From Ferrimonas sp048263965 (GTDB lineage: Bacteria > Pseudomonadota > Gammaproteobacteria > Enterobacterales > Shewanellaceae), in assembly GCF_048263965.1 (NCBI RefSeq), contig NZ_JBLXDO010000005.1:114037-178036 (forward strand): DNA of 64,000 bases, given 5' to 3'. The position numbers were made by a program, and so were the translations under genes. Below are positions 35,201 to 43,363 of this stretch, piece after piece; position 1 is the stretch's first letter, and each line of letters starts with the position of its first letter. The notes beneath the pieces are model-generated. The model was not told the DNA's origin. It ran no database searches and was given only the letters and a program-made list of their open reading frames with translations.

Positions 35201-35640
35201 CCCTGCTCGATAATGGCGTAACTTCTGGGCCCCAATCCGGTGCCCATGAAGATGTCGGTGATATCCCGTCGACGGCACTTGTTGCCGTTGAGAAAGTAGC
35301 TGGACTGAGCGTCGCGGTTCACCTGACGCTTGATGGAGACTTCAGCGAAGTTGGCAAATTGACCGCCCACCCGGCCTGAGCTGTTGTCGAACACCAGCTC
35401 CACGCTGGCCACCGAGCTGGGCTGACGACTGCCGGAACCATTGAAAATCACGTCCGTCATGGCATCGCCGCGCAGATTTTTGGCACTGCTCTCCCCCAGA
35501 ACCCAGCGCACTGCATCGATCACATTGGACTTGCCACAGCCGTTTGGGCCGACAATGGCGGTCATCTGCGCAGGAAAGGGCACCTTGGTGGGATCCGCAA
35601 AGGATTTAAATCCGGCCAGTTTTATCTGTTTTAGCCGCAT
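32206..35640 (-). CDS. smc: Chromosome segregation protein SMC
   Basis: A 1144-residue ATPase that organises and helps separate chromosomes. Walker A GPNGCGKSN near residue 32, a long coiled coil rich in Gln, Glu and Leu, a central hinge region (about 520-640), a second coiled coil, the ABC signature LLSGGEKALTAL and Walker B FCMLDEVDAPLDD are all in place. Gammaproteobacteria usually have MukB or Smc; the Smc type with downstream zipA and ligA and divergent cysZ fits Shewanella-like genomes. Partner genes scpA/scpB are not here. Confidence 0.96.
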   Translation of the reverse strand: MRLKQIKLAGFKSFADPTKVPFPAQMTAIVGPNGCGKSNVIDAVRWVLGESSAKNLRGDAMTDVIFNGSGSRQPSSVASVELVFDNSSGRVGGQFANFAEVSIKRQVNRDAQSSYFLNGNKCRRRDITDIFMGTGLGPRSYAIIEQGMISRLIESRPQELRVFIEEAAGISKYKERRRETENRIKHTRENLERLADVRSELGSQLERLQRQADAARRYRTHKANERTLQNQLFALRWRELSDRMAELETQLDQKETEHQQCQSAQQGDISAILTLEQSQSDIKAQLTQQQQGLYLATSEVTKLEQQILHGRQRHQQLEEELRRTQAQLDGDEGRRQALHEEREELAEQLEMLEPEVEMAAESLMMLEEELEQLLESGSDQQSQLQQAQHQVSDLTRQRDVCRTQQAAVVREQEQLVQRQAKIQSQLPAMVQQSQQQLEQAHARKEALSEQLQLRQEDLAEQKQLAAECADHRRETEAALQQVREQLGSTRAELTATRTLIDGLQQRLPAPYDELPRVWQQIQIDSRWQVALEQVLGEWLQAVISDDTQLPQGLMALSEADSGSAHGHSLLAKVNSPLNLAPWLGQVLCVDSMELALRRLPQLEPHQSLVTPQGEWLGQGFVRMPGGGQRSVLALTDDESRLMAQEQSLEEELAHKAQSLEQVNQQFAQCEARVQESERQCNQERSALMQAELELQKLTQQVEHQAQQRQQALEQLEELALQTEQAAEQSMELEEQQEQIQENLEQQQQRLTRLQDAHHNQKGQSDALRARVAQQQSAVQQMTLQRQTVSTRLQGIEAQLGQQQGSAEQWRARLEETREQQQGLLEPLAEWQMELEQSLDRRAEQEQTIAGLNEQMAEVEAQLARIHEANRGQIDRLNALTQVITELKMEHEGLRVQAQGQLDLLAESEVSLKLVLDQLPADAAVAKWQEELTKVRERIKRLGAINLAAIEEFEQQSERKRYLDEQNDDLTEALDTLESAIRKIDRETRQRFKATFDEVNDGLGELFPKVFGGGSAYLALTDDDLLETGVTIMARPPGKKNATIHLLSGGEKALTALSLVFAIFRLNPAPFCMLDEVDAPLDDANVGRFCRLVKEMSETVQFIYISHNKVSMEMADQLTGVTMHEPGASRIVAVNVEEAAAMAQL

Positions 35641-35800
35641 CGGACGATTAATTTCTCAACAATTTCAACGGGATTTTTTTGATGGTCCACTCTATCAAAA
35701 CCCCGGGGCTTTTGTAACAGCCAGCAACAACACCATTGTTGACCTTTTCCACATTCAGCCATCAAAATGGGGCTAACTAGCGAGTTTTTATGCAGAGTTT

Positions 35801-36562
35801 ATGAACCGACCTATATTGCCAGCCGGCGCCAGTGGCGCCACCTACTTCATCAAGGGCTTTGAACTGATCCGCACCAAGGGGCTACGCCGCTTCGTATTGC
35901 TGCCCCTGTCGGTCAACCTGGTGCTCTTCTCCGTGGCCTTCTACTGGCTATTCCAGCAGCTCTCCCAGTGGATTGATCAACTGATGGCCTCCCTGCCCGA
36001 CTGGCTAAGCTGGCTGGACTGGGCCCTGTGGCCTCTGGCGGTGGTCACCGTGCTGGTGGTGTTCTCCTTTATCTTCAGTTCGGTGATGAACTGGATTGCC
36101 GCCCCCTTCAACGGCTTGCTGGCCGAACAGGTAGAGCGGCGCCTCACCGGCAAAACGGTCAACGATGACAGCTTCACCGACGTGCTCAAGGACCTGCCCC
36201 GAGTTCTGGGCCGGGAGTGGCAGAAGTTGAAGTACTACCTGCCACGGGCACTGCTGCTGCTGATCCTCTTTGTCATTCCCGGCATCGGCCAGACCTTCGC
36301 CCCGGTAATTTGGTTTATGTTCAGCGCCTGGATGATGGCCATTCAGTACCTGGACTACCCCTTCGACAACCACAAGATTCACTTCGGGGTGATGCGCACC
36401 GCCCTGGGCGAGCGCAAAGGGCCCGCTTTCACCTTTGGTGCGGCGGTCGCCGCCTTTGCCATGATCCCCGTAGTCAACCTGGTGGTGATGCCGGTGGCCA
36501 TCTGCGGTGCCACCGCCCTGTGGGTAGACCAGTACCGCAACCCGACGCTGTCGAGGCTATAA
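35801..36562 (+). CDS. cysZ: Sulphate transporter CysZ
   Basis: A 253-residue inner-membrane protein with four main hydrophobic segments that imports sulphate for cysteine synthesis. The start MNRPILPAGASGATYFIKGF matches the family, as does YLDYPFDNHKIHFG near residue 190. Divergent from smc and a few kb before cysK, as in Shewanella and E. coli (where cysZ and cysK are adjacent and zipA is divergent). Here six or more genes have been inserted between cysZ and cysK. Confidence 0.92.
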   Translation: MNRPILPAGASGATYFIKGFELIRTKGLRRFVLLPLSVNLVLFSVAFYWLFQQLSQWIDQLMASLPDWLSWLDWALWPLAVVTVLVVFSFIFSSVMNWIAAPFNGLLAEQVERRLTGKTVNDDSFTDVLKDLPRVLGREWQKLKYYLPRALLLLILFVIPGIGQTFAPVIWFMFSAWMMAIQYLDYPFDNHKIHFGVMRTALGERKGPAFTFGAAVAAFAMIPVVNLVVMPVAICGATALWVDQYRNPTLSRL

Positions 36563-36604
36563 CCCACAAGTAACATTTTCTTACCACAATCCCTCGAACG
36601 CAAC

Positions 36605-36638
36605 GCCGCCCTATGTCACCATTGGGCGGCTTTTTTTT
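36605..36638 (+). terminator. Rho-independent terminator after cysZ
   Basis: GCCGCCC, twelve-base loop, GGGCGGC, then eight T. It lies about 40 bases after the cysZ stop. Confidence 0.85.
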
Positions 36639-36655
36639 ATATCGGAAACAAGACC

Positions 36656-38905
36656 ATGCTCAAGCGCCTGGCAGCACTGACAACTCTTATAAGCTGCACC
36701 CAGTTCGCCCATGCCATCACCCTGCCCACCACATCAGGCAGCATTACCATCGACGCCAACCTGGATGACGCCCCCTGGAAGCAGGCCACCCAGGTGGAAC
36801 TCACCATAGAGACCCGGCCAGGGGAAAACACCCCGGCCCCGGTGGCCACCACCGCCTGGCTCATTGCCGACGACGACACCCTCTACGTAGCCTTCCACGC
36901 CAAGGACCCCAACCCGAGTGAGATCCGTGCCAACCTCAGCGACCGAGACCGGGCCTGGGGGGATGATCTGGTGGGGATCAAGCTGGACACCTGGAATCAG
37001 GGCCGTCTCGCCTATCAGTTTTTCATCAACCCCCTCGGCGTCCAGGAAGACTCCATTGAGAATGAGCTGACCGGCCAGGAGAGTGACGCCTGGGACGGCA
37101 TCTGGCACAGCGCCGGACGGCTCACCGGCGACGGCTATATCGTCGAGATCGCCCTGCCCCTGCGTCTGTTCAACTTCGATGACAGCCTGCAGGTGCAGAC
37201 CTGGGGAGTGGAGTTGGTCAGGTTCTGGCCCAGGGACAAAACCTATCGTCTCTCCAACACTCAACTGGATCGCAACGTCGCCTGCACCCTGTGCCAGATG
37301 AGTGAACTCACCGGCCTGAGTGAGGCTAAGACCAGCCGGCAGCTTCAGATCACCCCGTCACTGACCCTGCGTCAGAGCGAGGAGCGAAGCAGCGAATCCA
37401 GCCCCTGGGTCTCCAGCGATGACCTGGATTTCGGCGGCGACCTGCGCTGGAACCTGACCCCGGACACCCTGCTGAACCTGACGCTCAACCCGGACTTCTC
37501 CCAGGTGGAAGCGGATGCAGGCCAGTTGGATGTGAACACCACCTTCGCCCTGTTCTTCCCGGAGAAGCGCCCCTTCTACCTGGACAACGCCGATCAGTTC
37601 GAGACCTACTCCAACCTGGTGCATACCAGAAACCTGGCCGAGCCTGAATATGGCGCCAAACTCACCGGTGCCCGGGGCGACCACAGCTTCGGCCTGCTGC
37701 AGACCCGGGACGAAAAGACCAACTTCCTGCTGCCGGGCAACCTCAGTTCCGACATCGCCAGTCTGGGCCTGGCCAGTGACAACCTCGCCCTGCGCTACCG
37801 TTATAACCACAGCGACAGCCTCTCCCTGGGCGCCATCGCCACCGGTCGGGAGGCGGACGACTACCACAACTACACCTATGGCCTGGACGGACGCTTCGAT
37901 TTCAACAGCCAAACCTATGTGGAGTGGCTGCTGGTGGGCTCCGACACCCAGTACCCGGAGGATCTGGCGGATCAGACCGACGGCGAACAGGCGACACGGA
38001 CTCGTCAGCTGGAGCAGAACGGCACCCACTTCCTGGGTGAGCTCAAACATGAGACCCGCAACTGGGATGCCTACGCCATCTACCGCTACACCGATGAGGA
38101 GTTCAGGGCCGACCTGGGCTTCATCGAAAGCGTCGACTCCGCCAAGACGATCCTCGGCGGCGGCTACAACTGGTACCCCAGCGACAGTTTCTTTACCAAG
38201 GTGCGCCTCAACGGCGACGTGGATGAGACTAAGAACAACGACGGGGAACGGCTGGAGCGGGAAGCGGAGTTTCGCTTCGGCGCCGAGGGGGGCTACCAGA
38301 GCTACCTGGCCCTGTGGGGGGTCACCCGGGAACGTCGTGGCCGCCGGGAGCGTCCGGAGGACCTGGTACTGGACGGCAACGCGCCGATGTTTGACGAAAC
38401 CTTCGGTGGCCTCAACATCGAGTTCAAACCCCTGAGCAACCTGGAGCTGGAGTTTCACCCACTCTACGGCGATGACATCGACTTTGCCAACAACCAGCCC
38501 GCCACCCGCACACAGCTGAGCTCCTACCTCAAGTGGCAGCCCCTGTCCCACATCGTGCTGGAGGTGGATCATCTGTGGCGCGAGCTCAAGGTCGACGGCG
38601 GCACCCTGTTTACCGCCAACCTGACGGATCTTCGCCTAAACTGGCAGTTCAGTGTACGCAGCTTCCTGAGGTTATCGACCATCTTCCGCGATATCGACCG
38701 GGACCCCAGTCTCTATGAGTCTCACGAGGTGGATCCCACCACCCGGGCCCTCTCCACCGAGCTGTTGTACGCCTACAAGGTCAATCCTCAGACGGTGTTC
38801 TACGCCGGCTACGCCGATGGCCGCTTCAATGATGGCTTCGACAACGGCCTGGAGCAGCTGGAGCGCAGTGTCTTCGCCAAGTTCAGCTACGCCTGGTTGC
38901 TGTAA
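36656..38905 (+). CDS. CBM9-like and DUF5916 outer-membrane protein
   Basis: A 749-residue exported protein: signal peptide (MLKRLAALTTLISCTQFAHA), an N-terminal carbohydrate-binding module 9-like domain (about 25-215; DANLDDAPWKQA start, LYVAFHAKDPNP, FINPLGVQEDS) and a C-terminal DUF5916-type beta barrel with NPDFSQVEADAGQ and FFPEKRPFYLDN near residue 285-310, ending in a Leu-rich strand. This pair is common in marine bacteria and is thought to sit in the outer membrane and bind sugars or membrane material; the exact role is not known. It has no cognate enzymes nearby. Confidence 0.85.
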   Translation: MLKRLAALTTLISCTQFAHAITLPTTSGSITIDANLDDAPWKQATQVELTIETRPGENTPAPVATTAWLIADDDTLYVAFHAKDPNPSEIRANLSDRDRAWGDDLVGIKLDTWNQGRLAYQFFINPLGVQEDSIENELTGQESDAWDGIWHSAGRLTGDGYIVEIALPLRLFNFDDSLQVQTWGVELVRFWPRDKTYRLSNTQLDRNVACTLCQMSELTGLSEAKTSRQLQITPSLTLRQSEERSSESSPWVSSDDLDFGGDLRWNLTPDTLLNLTLNPDFSQVEADAGQLDVNTTFALFFPEKRPFYLDNADQFETYSNLVHTRNLAEPEYGAKLTGARGDHSFGLLQTRDEKTNFLLPGNLSSDIASLGLASDNLALRYRYNHSDSLSLGAIATGREADDYHNYTYGLDGRFDFNSQTYVEWLLVGSDTQYPEDLADQTDGEQATRTRQLEQNGTHFLGELKHETRNWDAYAIYRYTDEEFRADLGFIESVDSAKTILGGGYNWYPSDSFFTKVRLNGDVDETKNNDGERLEREAEFRFGAEGGYQSYLALWGVTRERRGRRERPEDLVLDGNAPMFDETFGGLNIEFKPLSNLELEFHPLYGDDIDFANNQPATRTQLSSYLKWQPLSHIVLEVDHLWRELKVDGGTLFTANLTDLRLNWQFSVRSFLRLSTIFRDIDRDPSLYESHEVDPTTRALSTELLYAYKVNPQTVFYAGYADGRFNDGFDNGLEQLERSVFAKFSYAWLL

Positions 38906-38915
38906 CACCACCTTC

Positions 38916-38938
38916 GCCGGGTCCTGAAGGGCCCGGCC
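38916..38938 (+). terminator. GC-rich hairpin after the CBM9/DUF5916 gene
   Basis: GCCGGG-TCC, loop TGAA, GGG-CCCGGC with a near-perfect stem. It has a weak T-tract, so termination is only likely. Confidence 0.5.
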
Positions 38939-39027
38939 TGCTCTTTGCCCTCCCGCCGGGATGAAGCTCGCCACTAAAGCTGTTACCTTGTTGGAGTGCC
39001 GAAATTTCCTGGGATAGGAGCAACCGC

Positions 39028-39540
39028 ATGGAGTGCCGCCTGAGAACCGCTTTAGCCAAGGATGCCGCCGCCCTGGTGACCATCCATTACGAGTCGGTAC
39101 ACCGAGGCGCCAGCAGCCACTATCCGGTGGAGGTACTCAAGGCCTGGTCTCCTCCGCCGGACAACCACCGCAGCGAATGGCTGCACGGCATCATCGTCAG
39201 TGACAACACTCTGGTGGAGGTCGCCGAGGATTCTGCCCGGGGCGTGGTGGGGTTTGGCATCGTACTTCTGGGCCAGAGCCGGCTGCAGGCGCTCTATATT
39301 CATCCGGACGCCGCCGGCGCAGGGATAGGTCGCCGCCTGCTCAGTCGCCTGGAGCAGCGCGCTGGCCAGGTGGGGCTCACCAGGCTCAGCCTGAATGCCT
39401 CCCTCAACGCCCATCCCTTCTATGCCGGTATGGGGTACACCACCCATGGCCCCAGCAGCCAGGCGCTGGCCGAGGAAGTGGTGATGGAGGCGTTGGCCAT
39501 GGAAAAATCTCTGCTGAAGTCGCAGGCTCAGAGCCGGTAG
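39028..39540 (+). CDS. GNAT-family N-acetyltransferase
   Basis: A 170-residue acetyltransferase with the acetyl-CoA loop in LYIHPDAAGAGIGRRLL and the C-terminal AHPFYAGMGY motif. It would transfer an acetyl group to an amine of unknown identity. AGGAGC precedes the ATG. Its last 13 bases overlap the end of the convergent membrane protein gene. Confidence 0.85.
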   Translation: MECRLRTALAKDAAALVTIHYESVHRGASSHYPVEVLKAWSPPPDNHRSEWLHGIIVSDNTLVEVAEDSARGVVGFGIVLLGQSRLQALYIHPDAAGAGIGRRLLSRLEQRAGQVGLTRLSLNASLNAHPFYAGMGYTTHGPSSQALAEEVVMEALAMEKSLLKSQAQSR

Positions 39541-40097
39541 TTCAGCCTGAGCATCTCGTAAAGCCACTCCCGCTCAATCTCGGTGGCGGTCTGGGCCAGT
39601 TCGATGCGCTCGGCGCCCTGGTCCACGGTCAAGCGGTTGCCGCTGTCGGTCTCCCTGAGGGCCAGAGTGGCCAGCTCCGCAGCCGTCAGCTCAAAGCGCT
39701 TGCGCTGGGGAAACATCTCTTTCCAGCTGGCTCGGCCGCCATGGCGCCCCAGATGGCGCATGGACGCCAGACCGGTATCGATGTGCAGTGAGGGTTTGAC
39801 CAGCAGCCACTGCTCAGGGGTGGGTTTCTTGAAGCTTCTGAGCAGGGCGTAACCGGCAAAGGCGCCGCCCAGTGTCCAGCCCGCCAGCCACACCATCAGG
39901 AACAGCCCTCCTTCGCCCGCCAGCACCTCCCTGGCCGCGCTGACCCAGCCAAAGGCCCAGCCCACCATCCACACACTGAGAAACAGCGGGACAAACAGCC
40001 GGGTTGGGCCCCGACTCTCCAGGGGCATCACCACCAGCTGGTGGCCATTATGGGTGGTCAGGCGGATGTCACTGCCAATGGGTGGGTTGATACTCAT
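39528..40097 (-). CDS. Membrane protein of unknown function
   Basis: A 189-residue protein with two central membrane helices (about residues 35-58 and 62-85, WMVGWAFGWVSAAREV then MVWLAGWTLGGAFAGYAL) flanked by soluble parts. The C-terminal part (FELTAAELATLALRE, AQTATEIEREWLYEML) looks cytoplasmic. I start at ATG MSINPPIG; an upstream GTG has no ribosome site. The layout resembles small PH-domain-like membrane proteins of unknown role, but I cannot place it firmly. Confidence 0.7.
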   Translation of the reverse strand: MSINPPIGSDIRLTTHNGHQLVVMPLESRGPTRLFVPLFLSVWMVGWAFGWVSAAREVLAGEGGLFLMVWLAGWTLGGAFAGYALLRSFKKPTPEQWLLVKPSLHIDTGLASMRHLGRHGGRASWKEMFPQRKRFELTAAELATLALRETDSGNRLTVDQGAERIELAQTATEIEREWLYEMLRLNYRL

Positions 40098-40171
40098 CGC
40101 TCTCACTTCAAACAGATTCACAAGAGAATCCGTAATTTACCCCATGTTGGCCAGCGGTGATAGTCGGTCGG

Positions 40172-41038
40172 TCAAGCGGTCTTTCGCCGCAAACGCTGCC
40201 AGCCACTCTTGCCCAGGGACACCAGGGCAATGGGCAGCACAATCAGCGAAATTCCTATGGCGGTAATGCCATCGGGCACCTCTGCAAACCACAGCACGCC
40301 AAACAGGGCCACAAACAGCAGTCCTGAGTATTCCGCCAGGGCCACATCCGACGCCTGAGCCAGACGATAGGCGGCCACCGCCATGGCGTTATAGGTCAGC
40401 ACGCCAAGGGCACTGGCAACAATCCACTGCACCTGCATCGCATCCAGGGGCACCCAGTTCAGCGCCGCCAGCAACGCAGCCAGGGGCAGGCAGAGCAGAT
40501 TGGTCCAGAACACCGTGGCCACCGGCGATTGCCCCTTGGGCAATTTGCGCACCAGCAGGTTAAACAGTGCCAGGGTGATGGCGGTGCCACAGGCGAACAG
40601 GGCCGCCCAGTGAAACTGGGAGGGACGCAGCACCAGCAGGACGCCGGCAAACCCCAGCACAGTGGCCAGCACCCGGTTCATTGAGGGGCGCTCCCCCAGG
40701 ATCCACACCGACAACGGCAACATCAGCAGCGGCGCCGCATAGAACACCGCATTGGCCGTGGCCAGGGGAAGATGGGTGACGGCCACCACCATGCAGGCGG
40801 CCCCCACCAGAATCAGGTGAGAGCGCAGCAGGGCGATGCCCCAGGGACCGGGCCCGCGGCCGGTAGGGGTCAGTTTCAGCCAGAGAGGCAGCAATACCAG
40901 AGTGGCAATCAGCTGACGGATAAACAGGTACTGAAAAGGAGGCACCTCCCCATTCAAGCACTTTACCGCCACATCGGAGAGGGCCGCCGCCAGGTTGCCG
41001 CCAATGAGCAGCCACAAGGCACGATTGCTGGAAATCAC
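40172..41038 (-). CDS. DMT-superfamily (EamA) transporter
   Basis: A 288-residue permease with ten predicted helices in two EamA repeats, likely exporting or importing a metabolite across the inner membrane. Family traits include VAVKCLNGEVPPFQYLFIRQ in the first repeat and AEYSGLLFVALFGVLWFAEVP in the second. It starts at a GTG that overlaps the stop of the upstream ElaA-like gene, so it is translationally coupled; the longer frame lies within that gene. The substrate is unknown. Confidence 0.85.
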   Translation of the reverse strand: MISSNRALWLLIGGNLAAALSDVAVKCLNGEVPPFQYLFIRQLIATLVLLPLWLKLTPTGRGPGPWGIALLRSHLILVGAACMVVAVTHLPLATANAVFYAAPLLMLPLSVWILGERPSMNRVLATVLGFAGVLLVLRPSQFHWAALFACGTAITLALFNLLVRKLPKGQSPVATVFWTNLLCLPLAALLAALNWVPLDAMQVQWIVASALGVLTYNAMAVAAYRLAQASDVALAEYSGLLFVALFGVLWFAEVPDGITAIGISLIVLPIALVSLGKSGWQRLRRKTA

Positions 41039-41490
41039 CGGGCGACCCGGCGCATATCCAAATGGGGAATGCCATCTTCCAGATACACCTCGGAAAACGC
41101 CTCGAACCCATGTTGACCATAAAAGCCCTGCAGATGCTCCTGGGCACCAATCTCGATGGACTGCCCGGGCCAGAGCCGTTCGCACTGTGCCAGCGCCTCG
41201 CTCATCAGTTGGTGACCCAGGCGACTGCCCCGCTGATTGGTCGCCACCGCCACCCGGCCGATGCTGACACCATCAAAGCTGACCCCTGCCGGCAACAGGC
41301 GGGCACAAGCCACCAGGGTATCGTCCTCATAGCCCAGCAGGTGGTACACCCCAGGCAAACGGTCCTTATTGTCCAGCTCCGGATAGGGGCAATTCTGCTC
41401 CACCACGAAGATGTCGATCCTGAGCTTTATCAGATCGTAGAGGGCGTGATTGGAAAGTTGGTCGAAAGTGAGTAACTGCCAGGTGAGCAT
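41035..41490 (-). CDS. elaA: ElaA-like GNAT acetyltransferase
   Basis: A 151-residue protein with the ElaA features LYDLIKLRIDIFVVEQNCPY near the start and IGRVAVATNQRGSRLGHQLM, the acetyl-CoA loop. ElaA proteins are GNAT acetyltransferases of unsettled substrate. It is co-translated with the downstream EamA transporter through a GTGA overlap, which suggests that the two may act on one compound (inference). Confidence 0.87.
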   Translation of the reverse strand: MLTWQLLTFDQLSNHALYDLIKLRIDIFVVEQNCPYPELDNKDRLPGVYHLLGYEDDTLVACARLLPAGVSFDGVSIGRVAVATNQRGSRLGHQLMSEALAQCERLWPGQSIEIGAQEHLQGFYGQHGFEAFSEVYLEDGIPHLDMRRVAR

Positions 41491-41549
41491 AACAAGCCTC
41501 GGTAAATCTCTATTGGCGGCTACTTTACTGAGTTTCAGCCCGAAGGTAA

Positions 41550-42128
41550 TTAACCTTTGTTAAGTCGGCTCTTTATCCGGCTGAGGCTGATGGGGGTGAT
41601 CCCCAGGTAGGCGGCAATCTGATAGTCCGCCAGGCGCTGCAGCAGCTGGGGGTAGTGCTCGCAGAAATGGCGGTAGCGCTGCTCCGGAGTGCTGAGCAGC
41701 AACAAACGCTCCTTACGCTCCTTGAACAGCAACTGGGTCTCCAGCAGCTTGAGGTAGGCGGGGTGTCTCTGCTGACGCCACAAGGACAGCTGCTCAATGG
41801 TCAGGGCCACCAGGGTCGAGTCGGTCAGGGCCTGAAAGGCGAAGGGCAGCGGCCCACCATCGAGCAGGCTTTCATAGCCAATGACCCAGTCCCCCTCCCA
41901 GTAAAACTCCTTACTGTAGTGGCGGCCATTTTCGGTGTGGTACACCCCGTGGCACAGCCCCTCAAGCAGCAGGTGGAACTGGGCGGGCACCCTGCCCTGC
42001 TCCGACAGAGTCTCCCCCGACCCAAGCTGGCGCAGCCTGCCCGCACGGGCAAGCTGGTTGGCCTCATAGGGCGTCAGCCCCAGTTGCGCCAAGGCCTGCT
42101 CCAAAGTGGCTGTGACCTCGGGAGTCAC
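41550..42128 (-). CDS. Crp/Fnr-family regulator
   Basis: A 192-residue regulator with a cNMP-like sensor domain (about 30-115) and a C-terminal helix-turn-helix, YQIAAYLGITPISLSRIKSR. It lacks the FNR Cys cluster, and its ligand site is not clearly that of Crp, so the signal is unknown. It starts at a GTG overlapping the diguanylate cyclase stop and so closes a three-gene operon with that enzyme and the RDD protein. This group often controls stress or detoxification genes. Confidence 0.85.
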   Translation of the reverse strand: MTPEVTATLEQALAQLGLTPYEANQLARAGRLRQLGSGETLSEQGRVPAQFHLLLEGLCHGVYHTENGRHYSKEFYWEGDWVIGYESLLDGGPLPFAFQALTDSTLVALTIEQLSLWRQQRHPAYLKLLETQLLFKERKERLLLLSTPEQRYRHFCEHYPQLLQRLADYQIAAYLGITPISLSRIKSRLNKG

Positions 42129-43363
42129 TGATCCTCCTCCAGCAGCACCAGGTTACGTCCCGCCTCCTTGGCCTGATAGAGCACCTCATCGGCGCGGCGC
42201 AACAGCTCATCGGTGTGATCCTCCGGTGCCGCCTGACACAATCCGGCGCTGAAGCTGACCGCCAACTGCTGGTCCCCCAGATCCAGAGGCGCAGAGGTCA
42301 GCTTACGCCGCACCGCCTCAATCAGGCGCCAGGCCTGGTCGCCGTTCAGTCCCGGCATCACCACGGCAAACTCCTCGCCACCGACCCGGCCGATGACAAA
42401 GCGCTCCAGGCTCTGACTCAGCTCCTTGGCCAGGGCCTGGAGCACCCGGTCCCCCACCTGATGGCCATACTGGTCATTGATCGCCTTGAACCTGTCCACA
42501 TCCAGCAGGGCCAGACTCAGACTCTGATCATTTTGCTCCGTCAGACTGCGGGCTTCCTCCAGTTGAGTCATCAGGTAACGCCGGTTGGCCACCCCGGTCA
42601 GGTAGTCAAGGTTGGCCCGTTGCCACAGCTGCTGATTGAGCTCCCACGCCTTGATCAGGTTATTGATCCGGCAATAGAACTCCTCGGCAAAAAATGGCTT
42701 ACGCAGGAAGTCATTGGCTCCATACTTGATGAACTTGGCAGACACCTCCTCCTGTCCGGAGAGGCCGACGATGGAGAGTTGGTCGCCTCCGGGGCGCTCT
42801 CGCACCCGGCACACCAGTTCGACACCATTCATCACCGGCATCTCGTAGTCGGTGATCATCAGCTTGAACTCATTGGTGGCCAGCAGCATCAGGGCCGAAT
42901 CGGCGCTGTCCGCCTCCACCACCTGAAACAGGTGGCGCGCCAGCAGATCCTTGACCTGTTTGCGGGCCACCTGGGAGTCGTCCACCACCAGCACCCGGTA
43001 GGCCTGATTGCGCTTAAGGCGGCTGACCAGGTTCACCGCATACTGATAGGAGAAGCGGTTCTCCTTGATGACGTAGTCCACCACCCCGAGTCCCTGAAGG
43101 CGGCTGCGCTCGCCCTCATCCATCTGGGCGGTCAACACTATGGTGGGCAACCCCTTGGCCAGGGACCATTCGATCACCTCACCATTGGGGGCATCCGGCA
43201 AACAACGGTCACACAGAGCGGCAAAGTAGCGATTGCGCTCCATCAACTCTCTGGCAGTGGCGAAATCCTTTGCCAGGTCTACTTCGATGCCCGGCTCCTG
43301 CTGAAACAGGTGCAGTAAGACCTTGGCCACAGTGGCGCTGTCTTCGACAACCAGCACTCTCAT
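42125..43363 (-). CDS. Diguanylate cyclase with two receiver domains
   Basis: A 412-residue response regulator: receiver 1 (about 1-115, phospho-acceptor near Asp52 in ALCDRCLPD), receiver 2 (about 122-240, ITDYEMPVMNG) and a C-terminal GGDEF domain (about 255-405) with the active motif GGEEF in RVGGEEFAVV, and DRFKAINDQYGHQVGD. It should make cyclic-di-GMP under control of an unseen histidine kinase. Its start overlaps the RDD gene stop (ATGA), and its stop overlaps the next start. Confidence 0.92.
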   Translation of the reverse strand: MRVLVVEDSATVAKVLLHLFQQEPGIEVDLAKDFATARELMERNRYFAALCDRCLPDAPNGEVIEWSLAKGLPTIVLTAQMDEGERSRLQGLGVVDYVIKENRFSYQYAVNLVSRLKRNQAYRVLVVDDSQVARKQVKDLLARHLFQVVEADSADSALMLLATNEFKLMITDYEMPVMNGVELVCRVRERPGGDQLSIVGLSGQEEVSAKFIKYGANDFLRKPFFAEEFYCRINNLIKAWELNQQLWQRANLDYLTGVANRRYLMTQLEEARSLTEQNDQSLSLALLDVDRFKAINDQYGHQVGDRVLQALAKELSQSLERFVIGRVGGEEFAVVMPGLNGDQAWRLIEAVRRKLTSAPLDLGDQQLAVSFSAGLCQAAPEDHTDELLRRADEVLYQAKEAGRNLVLLEEDQ

